Below are positions 31,438 through 44,000 of a stretch of DNA of 64,000 nucleotides, piece after piece. The notes beneath the pieces were generated by a model that was not told the DNA's origin, ran no database searches, and saw only the letters and a program-made list of their open reading frames with translations. The translations under genes were made by a program, and so were the position numbers. The stretch's first letter is position 1; the number at the start of each line of letters is the position of its first letter. The DNA comes from Cheilinus undulatus (lineage: Eukaryota > Chordata > Actinopteri > Labriformes > Labridae): positions 124,001 through 188,000 of the forward strand of contig NW_024571676.1 in the NCBI RefSeq assembly GCF_018320785.1, in the 5' to 3' direction.

Positions 31438-33066
31438 CACTCAGCTCTAAAAGTATTGGAACGGTGAGGCCAATACCTTTATTTATGCTGTAGACTGAAA
31501 ACATTAGGGTTTGACATCAAAAGATGAATATGAGACAATAGATCAATATTTCAGGTTTTATTTCCAGGTGTTTACATCTGGATTTGATACACAAGTAAGG
31601 TGATAGCACCTTTTGTTTAAAACCAGCCATTGTTCATGTGAGCAAAAGTACTGGAACATGTGACTGACAGATGTGTTTTGTTGCCCAGGTGTGTCCTTTT
31701 AAATTGATTATTCAAACAATAAATAGCGCTGAATGTCTACGCTAAGTTTCAGATTTGGGTTTTGCCTGTGCATACTACATTTAAAGCTTGAGGTGTAACC
31801 AGCATTAGAAACCAGAAAGCTGTCTATGGGTGGAAAACAAGCGATTGTGAAGCAGAGAGGAGATGGAAAACTAATCAGAGCCATTGCACAAACATTGGAC
31901 ATAGCCAGTACAACCATTTGGATGTCATGAAGAAGAAAGAAACCACTGGTGTACTCAGTAACAGATGTTGATGTTGTCACCATCTACTGTTAGTGACATC
32001 AGCAACAACCTCCAGAGGACAGGAGTGAAGGTATCACCATCTACTGTTAGTGACATCAGCAACAACCTCCAGAGGACAGGAGTGAAGGTATCACCATCTA
32101 CTGTTAGTGACATCAGCAACAACCTCCAGAGGACAGGAGTGAAGGTATCACCATCTACTGTTAGTGACATCAGCAACAACCTCCAGAGGACAGGAGTGAA
32201 GGTATCACCATCTACTGTTAGTGACATCAGAAACAACCTCCAGAGGACAGGAGTGAAGGTAACACCATCTACTGTTAGTGACATCAGCAACAACCTCCAG
32301 AGGACAGGAGTGAAGGTATCACCATCTACTGTTTACAGAAGACTTTATGAATAAAAGTACAGAGGCTTCCCAAGAAGATGCAAACCACTCATTACTAAGA
32401 AGAACAGGAAGGACAGGCTGGAATTTGCCAACAAGTACAGAGACGAGTCCAAACACTCTGGGACAAAGTTTTATGGACTGAATAGACAAAGATGAACCTT
32501 TACCAAAGTGATGGAAAGGCTAACATTTGGAGAAAGAAAGGATCTGCTCATGACCCCATAATGACCCAAAACACACTGGCAAAACAAGAAAGGAGTTCAT
32601 CAGGAGCAAAAAGTGGACGGTGTTAGACTGGCCTGGTCAATCCCTTAGCTTAAACCCTATAGAGCATCCATTTAACCTTCTAAAGAGGAGACTGAAGGGA
32701 TTAAACCCCAAACAACTAAAAGAGGCTGTGGTTAACGCCTGGAAAAGTATCACAAAAGAAGAATGTAAAAGATCAGTGATATCACTGGGTCAGAGCCTTG
32801 ATACAGTTACTGCAAGCAAAGGATTTACAACTAAATATTCAGTGTTATTTACTGTAATCTTATCTGAGTCGATCCATTCCAATATTTTTGATCACCTAGA
32901 ATTGTGGTGTTCTGTTACAAATAAAGTTATCTCCTTAGTTGTATATCAGAACCAGATGTAAATACCTGGAAATAAAAGCTAAAATGTTGATCTCTTGTCT
33001 CATATTCACCTTTTAAAGTGTCAAACCCAATTGGCCTCACTGTTCCAATACTTTCGGAGGAGAGTG
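31438..33066 (+). mobile_element. Complete-length Tc1-like transposon, TA flanked
   Basis: Inverted ends CACTCAGCTCTAAAAGTATT-GGAAC (31438) and, reversed, CACTCTCCTCCGAAAGTATT-GGAAC (33066), flanked by TA on both sides. 1629 bp, the usual Tc1 size. Transposase relic on the plus strand, about 31830-32850: GGKQAIVKQRGDGKLIRAIA-QTLDIASTTIWMS (first HTH), a repeat-expanded second DNA-binding part, STVYRRL..KYRGFPRRCKPLIT, RKDRLEFANKYRD, then SLNPIEHPFNLLKRRLKGLN and KEAVVNAWKSITKEECKRS. Stops and frameshifts make it dead. Carries the 57-bp repeat array at 31977-32335. Confidence 0.9.
31977..32335 (+). repeat. 57-bp tandem repeat inside the Tc1 transposase
   Basis: Six full units (31977, 32034, 32091, 32148, 32205, 32262) plus the first about 17 bp of a seventh. 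Each unit encodes SPSTVSDISNNLQRTGVKV on the plus strand, and because 57 is a multiple of three both strands stay open. Units differ by at most a few bases (fifth: AGAAACAAC; sixth: GTAACACC), so expansion is recent compared with the decay of the rest of the element. Confidence 0.95.
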
Positions 33067-34019
33067 TATATCCTTGTAATTGGATTTCATATCTGTTTTA
33101 ATTAACACAGAACCTTACTCAAATTTACTGTACTTTAAAACATTAAACAGAAAAAAAATCTCAGTCAAAGGATCATGGTCTGTCATGATATCAGCCAGAT
33201 GCAATAAAAACATGAAGAATGGGCTGCTCTAACTATGGTCAGGGAAGTAACAAAAATTACATTAAATGATAAAACTCAGTTAATTCCTGAAAACATGTTT
33301 TCAGTGATAAAAAATGATGATTTAATTTGTGAATTATCACTTCTCAAACCTTTTCACAAGCTAAAATTTATTTCACTTGCATTTTTTTCTCAATATTTCT
33401 AATCACATACACTTTCATAAGCTTACTTATTCATCGCCCCTTCTCTCATATTTCCCTTCCCTGCAGCCGCAATAGCTAAGATGTGTTCAAACATCTTCAT
33501 CACAGCAGGAAAGGCATTTTGCCTGGGCAGGGCATAAATGATGCAGGTAAAGGTGCAGAATTTGCCATCCTCGTTGCCAAAGATGAGGTATTTTTTACCG
33601 GTATCAAATAACATGTGAGACATGCACTGTGATTCTCTTCCTCATTAATGTATCTGTTCACCAAAAGCTGTAAAACATGTCACTCTGTCCACTAGCGCCC
33701 TCTGCCAGTTTCTCGATGTTTTTCCAAAACAAAACCATTTTTAGGACAAGCTTTACAGAACATTTCACAGTACAAACAATTTGTACACAAAAAAAAAAAA
33801 ACTATTTTGATTGTCAAGTATCTAACAATGAGAAATAAACTGTCAATAGGTTTGCTTTTGTCAAATGTGTGCATGACAAGAAATAAATCAGATCAGAATG
33901 AAACGAAAGATGACACCAGAGGTTTTAGTTAGGTGACTGCACAAATCCACTGTCTTACATAGGCTACTTTTTGTCGAATTGCCTACATGAAACACACAAT
34001 ATGACAAATCGAGGAGTGG
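33067..34019. other. Intergenic; one weak minus-strand frame
   Basis: The minus-strand frame 33623-33423 (66 aa, GKKYLIFGNEDGKFCTFTC) has a protein-like composition and a faint likeness to the GK.YLI.G..DG turn of netrin-like domains, but no splice sites or neighbouring exons support it. Nothing else seen. Confidence 0.3.
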
Positions 34020-34620
34020 CTAGCGTCACCACAGTTTTGTTTTTACATTTTATTGACAATATTTCAGTAGAAACATCAAGGCAAAAATTCTTTTGAAAAT
34101 GCCAATATCAGGTGCTGATACATAGTCAAATACAAAACAGAAACATTACGCATTGTGAGAGTCTTATTCCAGTAACAAATATAAGTCCAGCAAGCCAGCG
34201 AGTCTTTGAGCATTCTTCTCCTGAATGCATTGAAGAGACTTTGCAAACTGTTTAAGTTCATTTTTTCCATCCTTCAGTATTGGGTTTGATCTGAACGTAT
34301 TTGCATCTGTGAATAAAATGTTTTCCCAACAACATCAAGCTATTTACCATCAGGAAGTGATTAGATGGGTAAATGTCATTTAGAATTTTGAAAATAACTT
34401 CTTTGGCTTTAAGGAGAAATGACAAAAACCTTTTTCTTATTTTCTTTGCTTCTTCATCTGTGTATTCTTGTAGAACATATTTTCTCTTCGGCTGGGTTGG
34501 ATAATAAAGTGCAGATAAAGTCGTTCTGGTTCATCCTCTTGTGAATCTTGTGCCGTCTATCTTAGTTTATGTATTTCTCACTGGAGCTTGCCTGCCTTAT
34601 AAAAAAAGATAGACAGGGCT
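34020..34620 (-). other. Possible last exon of an unidentified minus-strand gene, or relic
   Basis: After TTTTATTCACAG (minus strand, about 34305) a frame reads FRSNPILKDGKNELKQFAKS and LQCIQEKNAQRLAGLLDLYL-LLE to a stop; AATAAA with a TGTGGTG element follows 75-100 nt later. Upstream, another frame reads KRKYVLQEYTDEEAKKIRKR and FLSFLLKAKEVIFKILNDIY. Both look like helical protein, but they are in different frames and too close together for a normal intron. No family recognised. Confidence 0.25.
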
Positions 34621-35409
34621 ATTCAGTTAGTTTGGAATGGAGGTAGGTTCCTGAAAAAGGATCACTGTGAAGGGCCTCAAAGATATTTCATCACATTCAG
34701 TGGTCTATGCAGGGCTTAACATGAACTTTTTGCTCACCAGCTACTGTGGCTTGAATTTATCCAAAGTTATTATCCTCTCTGCATTTTTAATAGTCAAAAT
34801 TTTCTTGTTGAAAATAATGTTTTGTAAGATTAAGATTGACTGTGGCATGCTAAGAAATTACGTGATCAAGCCAAATAAACACTACCTGCAATTTTAAACA
34901 ATTTCTTTCCTCATACAAACAGGAGAAAACACAGATTGACCAACAAAGTTTGTTGTCTAATATAAAGTCAGAACAAGTTTAGTGGGAAATTGACCCCTCT
35001 ATTTGCAAAACATCTTCCTTGCAATGATCACCTGTAACAGTGTTCACAAACACTAACAGCTGAGCCCAGGTAAAGCACAGGATGTGTCACTGATAAGCTC
35101 AGCCTGCCAAGGAGGATAGTGGGAGTCACTGCACTACCTGTCACAGATGAAATCCATGGGTATTAATTTTCAGTCCTGTATATTTAACAGAATTTCTACA
35201 TTTTTAACTGTAATTTTTAAGTTAAACCCCATTGTTAATACATATATAATTAACAATCATTTTTTTCCTGTTATTATTTTTGTTCTAACTGCTTTGGCAA
35301 TGGAAACGGATGTTGTCCCATGCCAAAAAAGCTTATTGAATTTAATTGAATTGATCACACAAATATAACACTCTTGCATTGTTTAATTTTTTAAATGTGT
35401 GGATCATCT
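34621..35409. other. Intergenic, no gene seen
   Basis: AT-rich, no supported feature. Confidence 0.45.
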
Positions 35410-35413
35410 TTAA

Positions 35414-36676
35414 CCTCCTGAGACCTGAGCTTTTGCTTTGAATGCATTTTTAGTTTCTCCCACATATTTGGGATCAGTAGGACCTAATAAGTTTAGAAGC
35501 TCAGGCTTGTCTTTGAACAGGGAGAAATTTTCAACAAAAATGATGTCCACAAATCTCCTGAAGGTCCTAAATAACCCTAACCCTTTCTGAAGAAAGTACA
35601 GTACTGCTGAAGTTTAAGTGCATCTGTTTTGGCTGTGTGTCGGTTTTTGGGAGTCTTCAGTTAGTAAAATGGTGTCAGTTATTGAGAGAGTCTGGTGGAG
35701 CCAATTTGGGTTTATTTTGAAATTTACACTAAAAGTTTTACATTTCTTGGAAATTTTCCTTTCAATTCAGTACACAGCTGTAATTTAAAAGTAACCTAAC
35801 CACACCAACACTGTAAAATCACAGGACTTAATTGCAAAATGACCTAATGTGATGTACCCTGGTCATGGTAATTACTTGTCATATTACATTCTTGCTGTAA
35901 AATCACTGGAACTCAGTAGACAAGTGAAATGAAAAACCATGCTCTGTTTTGTTTTGTTTTGTTCTATAAGATCACAGTTTTAAGTAAATGTATATGGCAT
36001 GTTGTGAGGACTGAAGTCCTTACTTTTACAAAGACTTATGTCCTTTTGAATCTTTGATTAAACATTGTGTGTTTAAGTGCGTAAAAAACTGACAATACCG
36101 ATAAAAATGGCGCCTTATGGTAAGAAAAATGTCTGTGAAAGTCCACTCCAAGTTTGGGATCATTTTGGACTTCATTTCCAGAAATACATGCGAAAAAGCA
36201 GAGCTTCTTCCTGTGCAACAAGTGACTTTCTCTTGGGTGGAAGTCAGAGCTAGATCAGAGCCAGCCAGCAGGGGGCGATCGAGATGTTCTGTCTTTAACA
36301 AGGGAGGCGTCCGTCTCACTGTAACAATAAAACTTCAGCTAACACAAATGACAGGTAAAATGTGTATTTTATTAACGATATGCTCATCTTAGGGAAGAGG
36401 TTGCTAAGCAAGGCTTACTTTCTAGTAACATAAATCATCAATATGTGTTTGTTATCGAAACTAGTGGAAATTAATACCCAATACTTACCTCCGATAATAC
36501 TGATTGATTTGTACCAACCGCAGTACAAGGGAGTATATGGGACAAAAAGCAGAGGACAGCGCCCGTAGTTCGAAGCCCTGGTCCGTGGACCGTTGGGATT
36601 GAGATCCAGCAACAAAGGATTGATGTAACCACGGAATTAAACCTCTACAGTCGCACGCGTAGTCATGAGGAGGTTA
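35414..36676. repeat. TTAACCTCCT-ended element relic
   Basis: Left TTAACCTCCTGAGACCTGAG (35410), right, reversed, TTATAACCTCCTCATGAC (36678). A TTAA-type element of which the inner part (35555-35690) recurs at 37015-37135. Contains a (TTTTG)n run at 35945-35960. No transposase frame seen; small frames at 36026-36392 are not supported. Confidence 0.4.
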
Positions 36677-37317
36677 TAAATCTAACAGTGCGGAATTACG
36701 GAGAGCAGAAGGCCCCGAATTAACTTACATATAATTATTAATACAGTTCAAATGTTTAGACTGTAAGTGAATACTAACACCAATATTAAAAACAGAAATC
36801 ACCCCAAACGGCAACAGGTTTTTATGTTTAGTTTGATGAGGAAATTGTCTCACAGTTATCAATGTGTTTCTTTAAGGTATAAGCTTATACCACCCTGTAT
36901 TTTTTGTTTCTTCACCTGATAAACCATCTTTTATTTATCTTTAAAACAATCCGATTTTATCTTTATTTTAGGATCTCATAGGTTTAAAACCTCAGCATTG
37001 TGTTATAACAGGACTTTCCAAATCTAAGTCCATGAATCTCCATAAGGTCATGTTTCTGCAGAAAATACAGACCTGGATCAGTTTTAGAGCAGTTTTTGGG
37101 GGGTCTTCAGTCTGGAAGAAATGGGGTCAGTCAGAAAGGGATGGGGTAGTTATGTTGATGATGGACCACAATGACTTGGTACGGTCAAGCATCAACAAAA
37201 TTTCCACTTCAAGTCCTGTATTTATCGAATTTTTTAATTTCCAAAATCCACACAAATTACCTATAATTTCTGTGAAAATTCTTAAATATATCTTTTAAAT
37301 GTTACCCCAACATTTCG
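36677..37317. other. Non-coding with a partial copy of the 35.5-kb repeat
   Basis: 37015-37135 repeats the CATAAGGTCATGTTTCTGCA..GGGGTCTTCAGTCTGG block of the neighbouring element. Otherwise nothing. Confidence 0.45.
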
Positions 37318-37930
37318 TCAAGCATTGCCAAAATGTGAAACTTTAATATAAAGCCTAAAAATTCCAACAAAAACCCATTTATATTTCAGATATTTACAGG
37401 CATGTTTACAGCTTCCTTTTTTATCATTAATTCTAGCCAATGGCTTTTCAAAGGAGGCATTTTCTGTCATTATGTTGATCCATTCAGCAAGTACTGGGGT
37501 TTTTGAAATTTTCCAGATTTTTAACACTATTCATGCTGCAACCAGTTACTCAAACTCTTTTGACCCTTAGAGGTAGAACTGATTCATCTCCCAGAAGATA
37601 CAGTTGAGGGGTTAGTGGTAGAGGCTTTTCTATCATTTCAAGTTTTCCCAGCACCTCCTTCCAAAAGGGAAGAAGTACAAGGCACTCCCAAATAGTGTGT
37701 ATACATGTTCCGAGTTCCTCCTTACATTTCCAACATTTTCTCTCTTGTATCAGACTAATCCTAAATAACTTTAATGAAGTATAATAGTACCTATATATAA
37801 TTTAATAGTGAGTAAATTTACTCCTTATATCTCTTGAAGCCCAACCAGTGTTGGATATTATGACTTGCCACGCATTATCACTAACAGCCTTTCCTACATC
37901 TTTTTTGCCAAAATAATCTCAGGCTCTCTC
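37318..37930 (-). pseudogene. L1/Tx1-like LINE ORF2 C-terminal fragment
   Basis: Minus strand, mostly open: DNAWQVIISNTGWASRDIRS, LKLFRISLIQERKCWKCKEE, LGTCIHTIWECLVLLPFWKE, then MLKIWKISKTPVLAEWINIM. CWKC..ELGTCIHTIWEC is the CCHC-like motif at the C-terminus of L1/Tx1 ORF2. This is the part missing from the LINE at 2.1-10.1 kb; it need not be the same copy. It ends about 120 bp before the ndufv3 ATG. Confidence 0.8.
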
Positions 37931-38044
37931 ACTTTTCCCCTTTCACAGCACAATTTCTTCAGCAATTGCATTCTGTAGTTAATGTTGTGGAACCTTTGTC
38001 TTTGCTTCAAGTTTTCCGCCGGAGCATAAAACCGAGAGTACGAA
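37931..38044 (+). promoter_or_regulatory. ndufv3: ndufv3 5' flank / 5'UTR
   Basis: About 115 bp between LINE relic and ATG. Has a pyrimidine-rich run (37925-37945), CCGCCGGAGCATAAAA (38017-38032) and no CpG island. Start site not determinable. Confidence 0.4.
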
Positions 38045-38089
38045 ATGGCGACCTCCTTGCTGCGGTTAGGGCGACTCTGTTCCCTCAAG
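38045..38089 (+). CDS. ndufv3: ndufv3 exon 1 (presequence start)
   Basis: Fifteen codons, [15 protein letters not shown], ending in AAG before the donor GTAACA (phase 0). The ATG is the first in a CGAA-ATGG context and gives the basic, hydrophobic start expected of a matrix-targeted protein. Its length matches exon 1 of mammalian NDUFV3 (about 16 codons, same LLR..GR..(A/S)LK pattern). About 60 nt upstream lies TTTTCCGCCGGAGCATAAAA; the promoter is not CpG rich, and a degraded LINE ends about 120 bp upstream. Confidence 0.9.
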
Positions 38090-41000
38090 GTAACATTACC
38101 TTAAATTCTTCGTTATGGTTATTTTTCGAGACCAGAACTTTCTAAAGATTATCCCAGCATTTGTAGAGGAAATTGAAATTTAAAAACGTCAACATTTTGC
38201 TCATAACTTTACATTGCTGACAATGAACGCACCACCGAAAAGGACATATAGAGCCGTTCTCTCTCCTTATCTACACCAGACTCACCTGCGAGCTTCTACG
38301 TCAACATATACTGGATTTAAAATAATTGACAAATGTTTCAGTAAATCCAGCTACTGTGAAGTGATTGGTAAATTAGTTTCATGCCGTGAATGTTGACTCG
38401 AACGCCTCTCAAAGTCGGATGAACAGATCAGATTGTGTATGAAAATATCTGATTTTTGACTTTTTGAGTCTGCATACTACTGTGTGAGTTCTACGAAGTT
38501 GTTAACATTGTTATTGAATGTGTTAAACAAGATATTAAGAAGAGGTAGTTTGTCTTACGAAGAAGTAAGGTGTTACGGTGTAAACGGTGACTGTGGTAAC
38601 TGGTGACTTACAGCCATATATGTCTATAGTTTTCGTTGTCACACCTAGGCTTATAAATCCCATTATAATCATTAGGGCAACAGAGGCATTCACAATTTGA
38701 CACATGGCAAAAGTCTAAATGTATCTCAATAGTTTTACAGATCAGTATTTAGCCGAAGCAACCGAGTGCTTTCTCACCCACAATGTGTACATTTAAACTA
38801 GTGATACAGGATAATATCAGCATGATATCTGAATCAGCCAGTTATAGCTTAAAAACTTAAATATTGGTATCTGCAGATATGAACATTTCTGCTGATATTT
38901 ACAACGGATATATATTGTCTGCATTAATTATATCAGCTTTAAATATTAGCTAAATAAGCTAGTCCTGCACAGATACCCCTTTTTCTATAGAGCAAGTACG
39001 AGTACAAGTACTTGCATTTTCATATTTGCTGATACCAAGTAAATATAAATACTCAAAAATTCCATGACTGTTCTCAAAAATATTTTAAAAGTCCATGGTC
39101 TTCATCCCTCCTCGAATTTATCAGTTCATATTTTTTCCTCATTTATGTTAGAATATCACTAAACTGCAGACATGGCTCCAACTTTGACCACAAAAACTAC
39201 TCGCATAACAAGGCTAGCATCATCATGCTGATACCGAGTACAGTATCTGCAGTGGTTTATGAGTGTGAGAACTTAGGTTTGGTGTTGGCACTAATAAGCA
39301 TTACTGGTATTGTCATCTGTCCATCCCTAAAATGAACAACTGTACCATCAGATAAAAGTGGCTTTCTAGGGCCACACATGCTCAACGAGGCTCATTGTAA
39401 CCCCTAAATATTTTGCAAAAAGACACAAATGTCAGACAACTGTCCTCTCCCCCGCCCTCCCCTAAGCTCTTGCACTAAAGACACTTGTTGTATTTTGCAG
39501 TACAAAAGATGTGCATTAGGAATACATGATATTGGATTTTTGCCAATATTCAGTATGCCAGACTAAAAAAATTAATGGCTATTTACCCAAACTCATTTTA
39601 GCCACTACCAACATTTATACACAACTGCTTGATAATGGCAAAAAAACATAATCACAATTATTTTGATTGATACTGAGATCAGGATGATTATTACTTGTTG
39701 ATTTGACTGCATCTGTTTCAAATGAGTTATGAAACTTAAACACCTTAACATCCTGAAAACAATCAATGAAAATTAATGAGTGTTAAAATATATATAATCG
39801 ATGAAAAAAAAGTAAAGGATTCACAATATTGGAATTTTTGCCAATATCTGATATTAACAACTAATTTCAGTCAATAGTGACACTGATGTCATTGTTCAAA
39901 TGCAGCTCTAACCTTAAACTGTAGTCCTTAAAAAACACAACATTTAAAGTTTAAGGATGGACAAATTAAAGTCTATTTTAAGGACCAAATTTAGTTAAAA
40001 TTTGTGTTAAGGAACAACAGTAAACAAAGAAAAAGACTAGCTGATTATGGTCTGTTGGTCCAGACTGAAACTCCACTAAGTTATTTGTTCAAATGGCCAA
40101 TATTTACCGCTGATATAGTCAAATTTGAAATTAGGGCTAGACGATTATAGCAAAAATAATAATCACGATTATTTTGATTGATATTGAAATCACGATTAAC
40201 CTAATAAAACTGATTATTCATTGATTTCAAAATTCCAGTATTTATTGAACCACAACTTAAAAGAGCAATCAAAAATAAATTAGTAACAAGTAAAATATAA
40301 CAATATATTAAATAATAGTAATAAAAAAAACAATAAATAAAAATAAATATCCAATCTACATGCACTCCTGTAAAACTGGCAAAATTTGCAACATGCAAAA
40401 AACACTAATAACACAGCCAAAAACACAACCTAAAAATACTCTCTGAAGCACACATTAATCGTTTTTCTTTGATTATAATGTTTTTATGATCATGAGAAGA
40501 CAAAATTAATCACGATTAAAATTCAATTAATTGTCCAGCCCTAGTTAAAATCTAACCTATGTCTACAAAAAAATCTTATATCTGTTAATACAATAATGTA
40601 CTTAATAAGTTAATACCGGTCAATACATATTGTGCCGATAATATTGTACACTGCTTTTTCTTTACAATAATAAGATGTGTTTCAGGGATGCACCATATTA
40701 GATTTTTGATGATATTCAATATGCAGATTTACCCAAAATCATTTTAGCTGCTATCAATATATATATATATATATATACAGACCTTAGGAGTTCTCAATCA
40801 TAGGAAAAACCATAGTCACTATATTTGTGATTGATGCTGGAATCAGGACTATTAGAAAAGATTACTTGTTGATTTTACTAAATCTTTATCACATGAATTA
40901 TCAAGCTAAAACACACATAACTCATTGAAAAACAGACAATCATTAAATATTAATGAGTGTTAAAAATTGAATATATAAATAATGTATAAAATACTAATGA

Positions 41001-44000
41001 ATTAATGAAAATGTAGGGATGCAGGTTATTTGATTTTTGCCAATAATTGATGTGTTGATATTTACAATTTAATTCAATTTAATTAAAGTCAACTGACATT
41101 TTAGGTCTGACCTAAAACCTCAGTCCTTAAAAACACAATTTAGCTAAAGTCTAAATGAAAAATGCCCTTTTCTTCATGCACTCTTAAAAGTGTAAGGAAT
41201 GATGATAAATAAAGAAAAAGGCTTCAGCTGTCATAGGTCTGTTGGTTTGGCTTAAAACTTCTTGGTTTGTAAAAAATTAAAGTTGAAATTGGCAGGATTT
41301 TTATGGCCAAAATGTCAGCAGAAAGTGCCAGTATGAAGAATTTAATTTTTAAGCTAATATCTGCTTCTACTGATTTCACAAAGATAATATCCTGCATCCT
41401 TAAAATAACCACCAGACTGTCTACTTCCCTGCAGCTCTCTCAGCCCCACTTGACTCAGCCTCTCTTTGTACATATTACACTTGGTGTTTTTTTAACAATG
41501 AAAAAGGTGTGTAAAAATGAGACTGGAAATAACAGCATAATGAATATTGGCAAAAAGCCAATATCAAGAATCCCTGATATAGACCTGTTTTAGCGTTAAA
41601 ACATCAAGTGTCTCCAGAGCAAAGAGAGCTGAGTCAAGCAGAGCTGAGAGAGGAGCGGAGAGGCAGACAGTCTGGTAGTTGGTTTAAGTTTTAGGCTTTA
41701 TTCAAAATGTGTGTAGTGTCGTAGGCAACCACCTATATCTAATAGTACAGTCATATATTTTACCAATATTAGACCATTATTAATTATACACAATATTATT
41801 GGCATGATATAGGTATCCACAGATATTAGCTTAAAAAGTGAAATATCAGTGCCAGCAGATAAGGAAAAAATCTGCATATCAGATATCTGCAAAAATCAAA
41901 TGTAGTGCATCCCTAGCTGATATATGATTTTTACTAGCAGCAGCATTATATCAGCTGGAAAGACTAGCAGAGATTTTCACATCTGCTGATACCAGTATGC
42001 AACTTTCTAATCTAATATCTGCCAATACAGATAATTGACTTATGAGCTACTATCTGCTGATACTGTTATCAAGCCAGTAATATTGTGCATCCTTAAAACA
42101 AATGTATGTCTACGAGGCTTTTCCACCATGACATTTTGTGAGCCAAACCAAGCTGCGGTGATTTACTTTTCCATTACCAGTTTGGCAGCACAGAGTTGTG
42201 CCCAGCCTGGCTGAGGGTGGTCCTGCTCTAGAGCAGGGCCGAAGCGAGCCAGCCCCACCTCCAAGTACGCTGATGGTAAAGTGGTTCACAGGGTGTTGTT
42301 TGCCAGTAGGATTTCGCCCCCATTGTGCTTCTAATATCACCCCCTGTGATGATACATTTTCATCCCACTGGGAGATGTTTTATTCCTGCCTATAGCGCTG
42401 GTGCTACAGAGGTTGACAATCTTGTAGCACAGAACACAAAACCTGTAGCTCAATGTTTGTTACATCTCTAAAACCAACATGTAACCAAAATATATGCTTA
42501 GTAAATGAATGTACTTAAAATACAAAACCAAAACAGCCTAGATTATAGATCTCAATTAATGTCTAGCTAAGCAAACAGCCAATCATTGTTAAGAATTTTG
42601 GGGTGCAGCAGAGAAGAGAGATGCTGACGATTCATCTCCACATTCAGGCACAAAACAAGAGCAAACTGCAGGAGGCTGACTAATTCTATAGCAGTGTTGG
42701 TGCTTGTAGGTGATTAGAGCAGTATGATTTGGAAATCAGATTTTGAGATCAGACAGAGGAGCAAATGAGCTCCATTTATGCTGCCATTTGCTGCTATAAT
42801 CCTTTTGTTTGTATTCATTTTTTTAACGTTAGGCAGGACCAACAGACAGCTGAAATCTTTTCTGGTTCATCCTAATTACTTAAACTTTAATGTGGTCTAA
42901 ATTTAATTTATATATCTCCATATTGTATAAACTCCCAATATTGTGCATTTCTAGTCAAACTAAGAAATAGAGTAAAGTACATGTTTTTAGTTCTTATGTG
43001 GGCCTTCCTAATGGATTTCTTGCAGGCTTATTCAAAAAGACATAGTGTACAGTTGGCCCACGGCCCATAGTTTGGACACCCCATATATATTTACTGATAC
43101 TCAGTGATAAGAAAAATATTTCTAACATTATTAGAAATTGTCACCTGTGCTGTGTATTCCCTGAGCCTTCCTCATTTGAGCTGCTGCAGGCCACTTTCTC
43201 ACCATTGTATCAGGATTACGTATAACAAGAGGAAATAACATTCCGCTTGAACTTAAAATGTGCCTGAAATATAAAATAGATCGACTGGGCATGAATCTCA
43301 AATCAAAGTGGGATGAGGTTTTTTTGTAGCAACAAGTAAAACCTAAAGTCGAATGGCATTGACACACCTCTCTCACTTTGTCATTGCACCTGTGCGATGA
43401 GGAGTGAAAACCTCTTAGCACAGACCAATTTTCTTTGCGATATTTTCTTTGCATTTGCAACATATATGTCGCACTGTACAGCCCTGCAACTCCTCCACAG
43501 TGGTGGTGGTCTAATCTTAGTATCACTGTGTGACTGATACGTGTATGACAAGACCAAAACCCCAGATTCATGTGCTCATACTGCGGTCTGATGGTTGCAT
43601 GCGGCTTGAGTTCTCACACTGACGAGTGAAATCAAGACGGACCAGGCGCAGCACCAGGATAACAACTTTGTCCATGCCTACTAATTACAAAAGTTGAACT
43701 ATTTCCCTTTCTTAAAAACAAATAGATTCTAAGCTTTTTAAAATTTTAATCCTAGAGATATTTTAAACTAGGGATGCACCGATCCACCTTTTCTGGTCCC
43801 GATACCGATTCCGATACCTGGGCTTTGGGTATCGACCGATACTGATCCGATACCAGTGTTAAAAGAAAACCTGCATGCCCTACTTTAAGATAAGACTGGT
43901 AATTGTTTTGGTTAAAAGGCAAAAAATGAGTACATATAGACTACTGAGGTTGATATTTATTTAAGTTAAACTATAAAGTGTTAAAATATTTACCAGCAGT

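Noticed and set aside
31955-32293. 112-codon minus-strand repeat protein
   Set aside because: Product of the 57-bp repeat being a multiple of three; the plus strand matches the transposase, the minus strand matches nothing.
31977-32335. CRISPR-like array
   Set aside because: Units are contiguous without spacers, coding in a transposase; vertebrate DNA.
33423-33623. Netrin/TIMP-like exon on the minus strand
   Set aside because: Only a short GKKYLIFGNEDGK likeness; no Cys pattern, no splice sites, no neighbouring exon.
43131-43571. 146-codon minus-strand frame in ndufv3 intron 1
   Set aside because: Cys/His-rich look, but no zinc-finger spacing, no splice borders, and repeat-like flanks.
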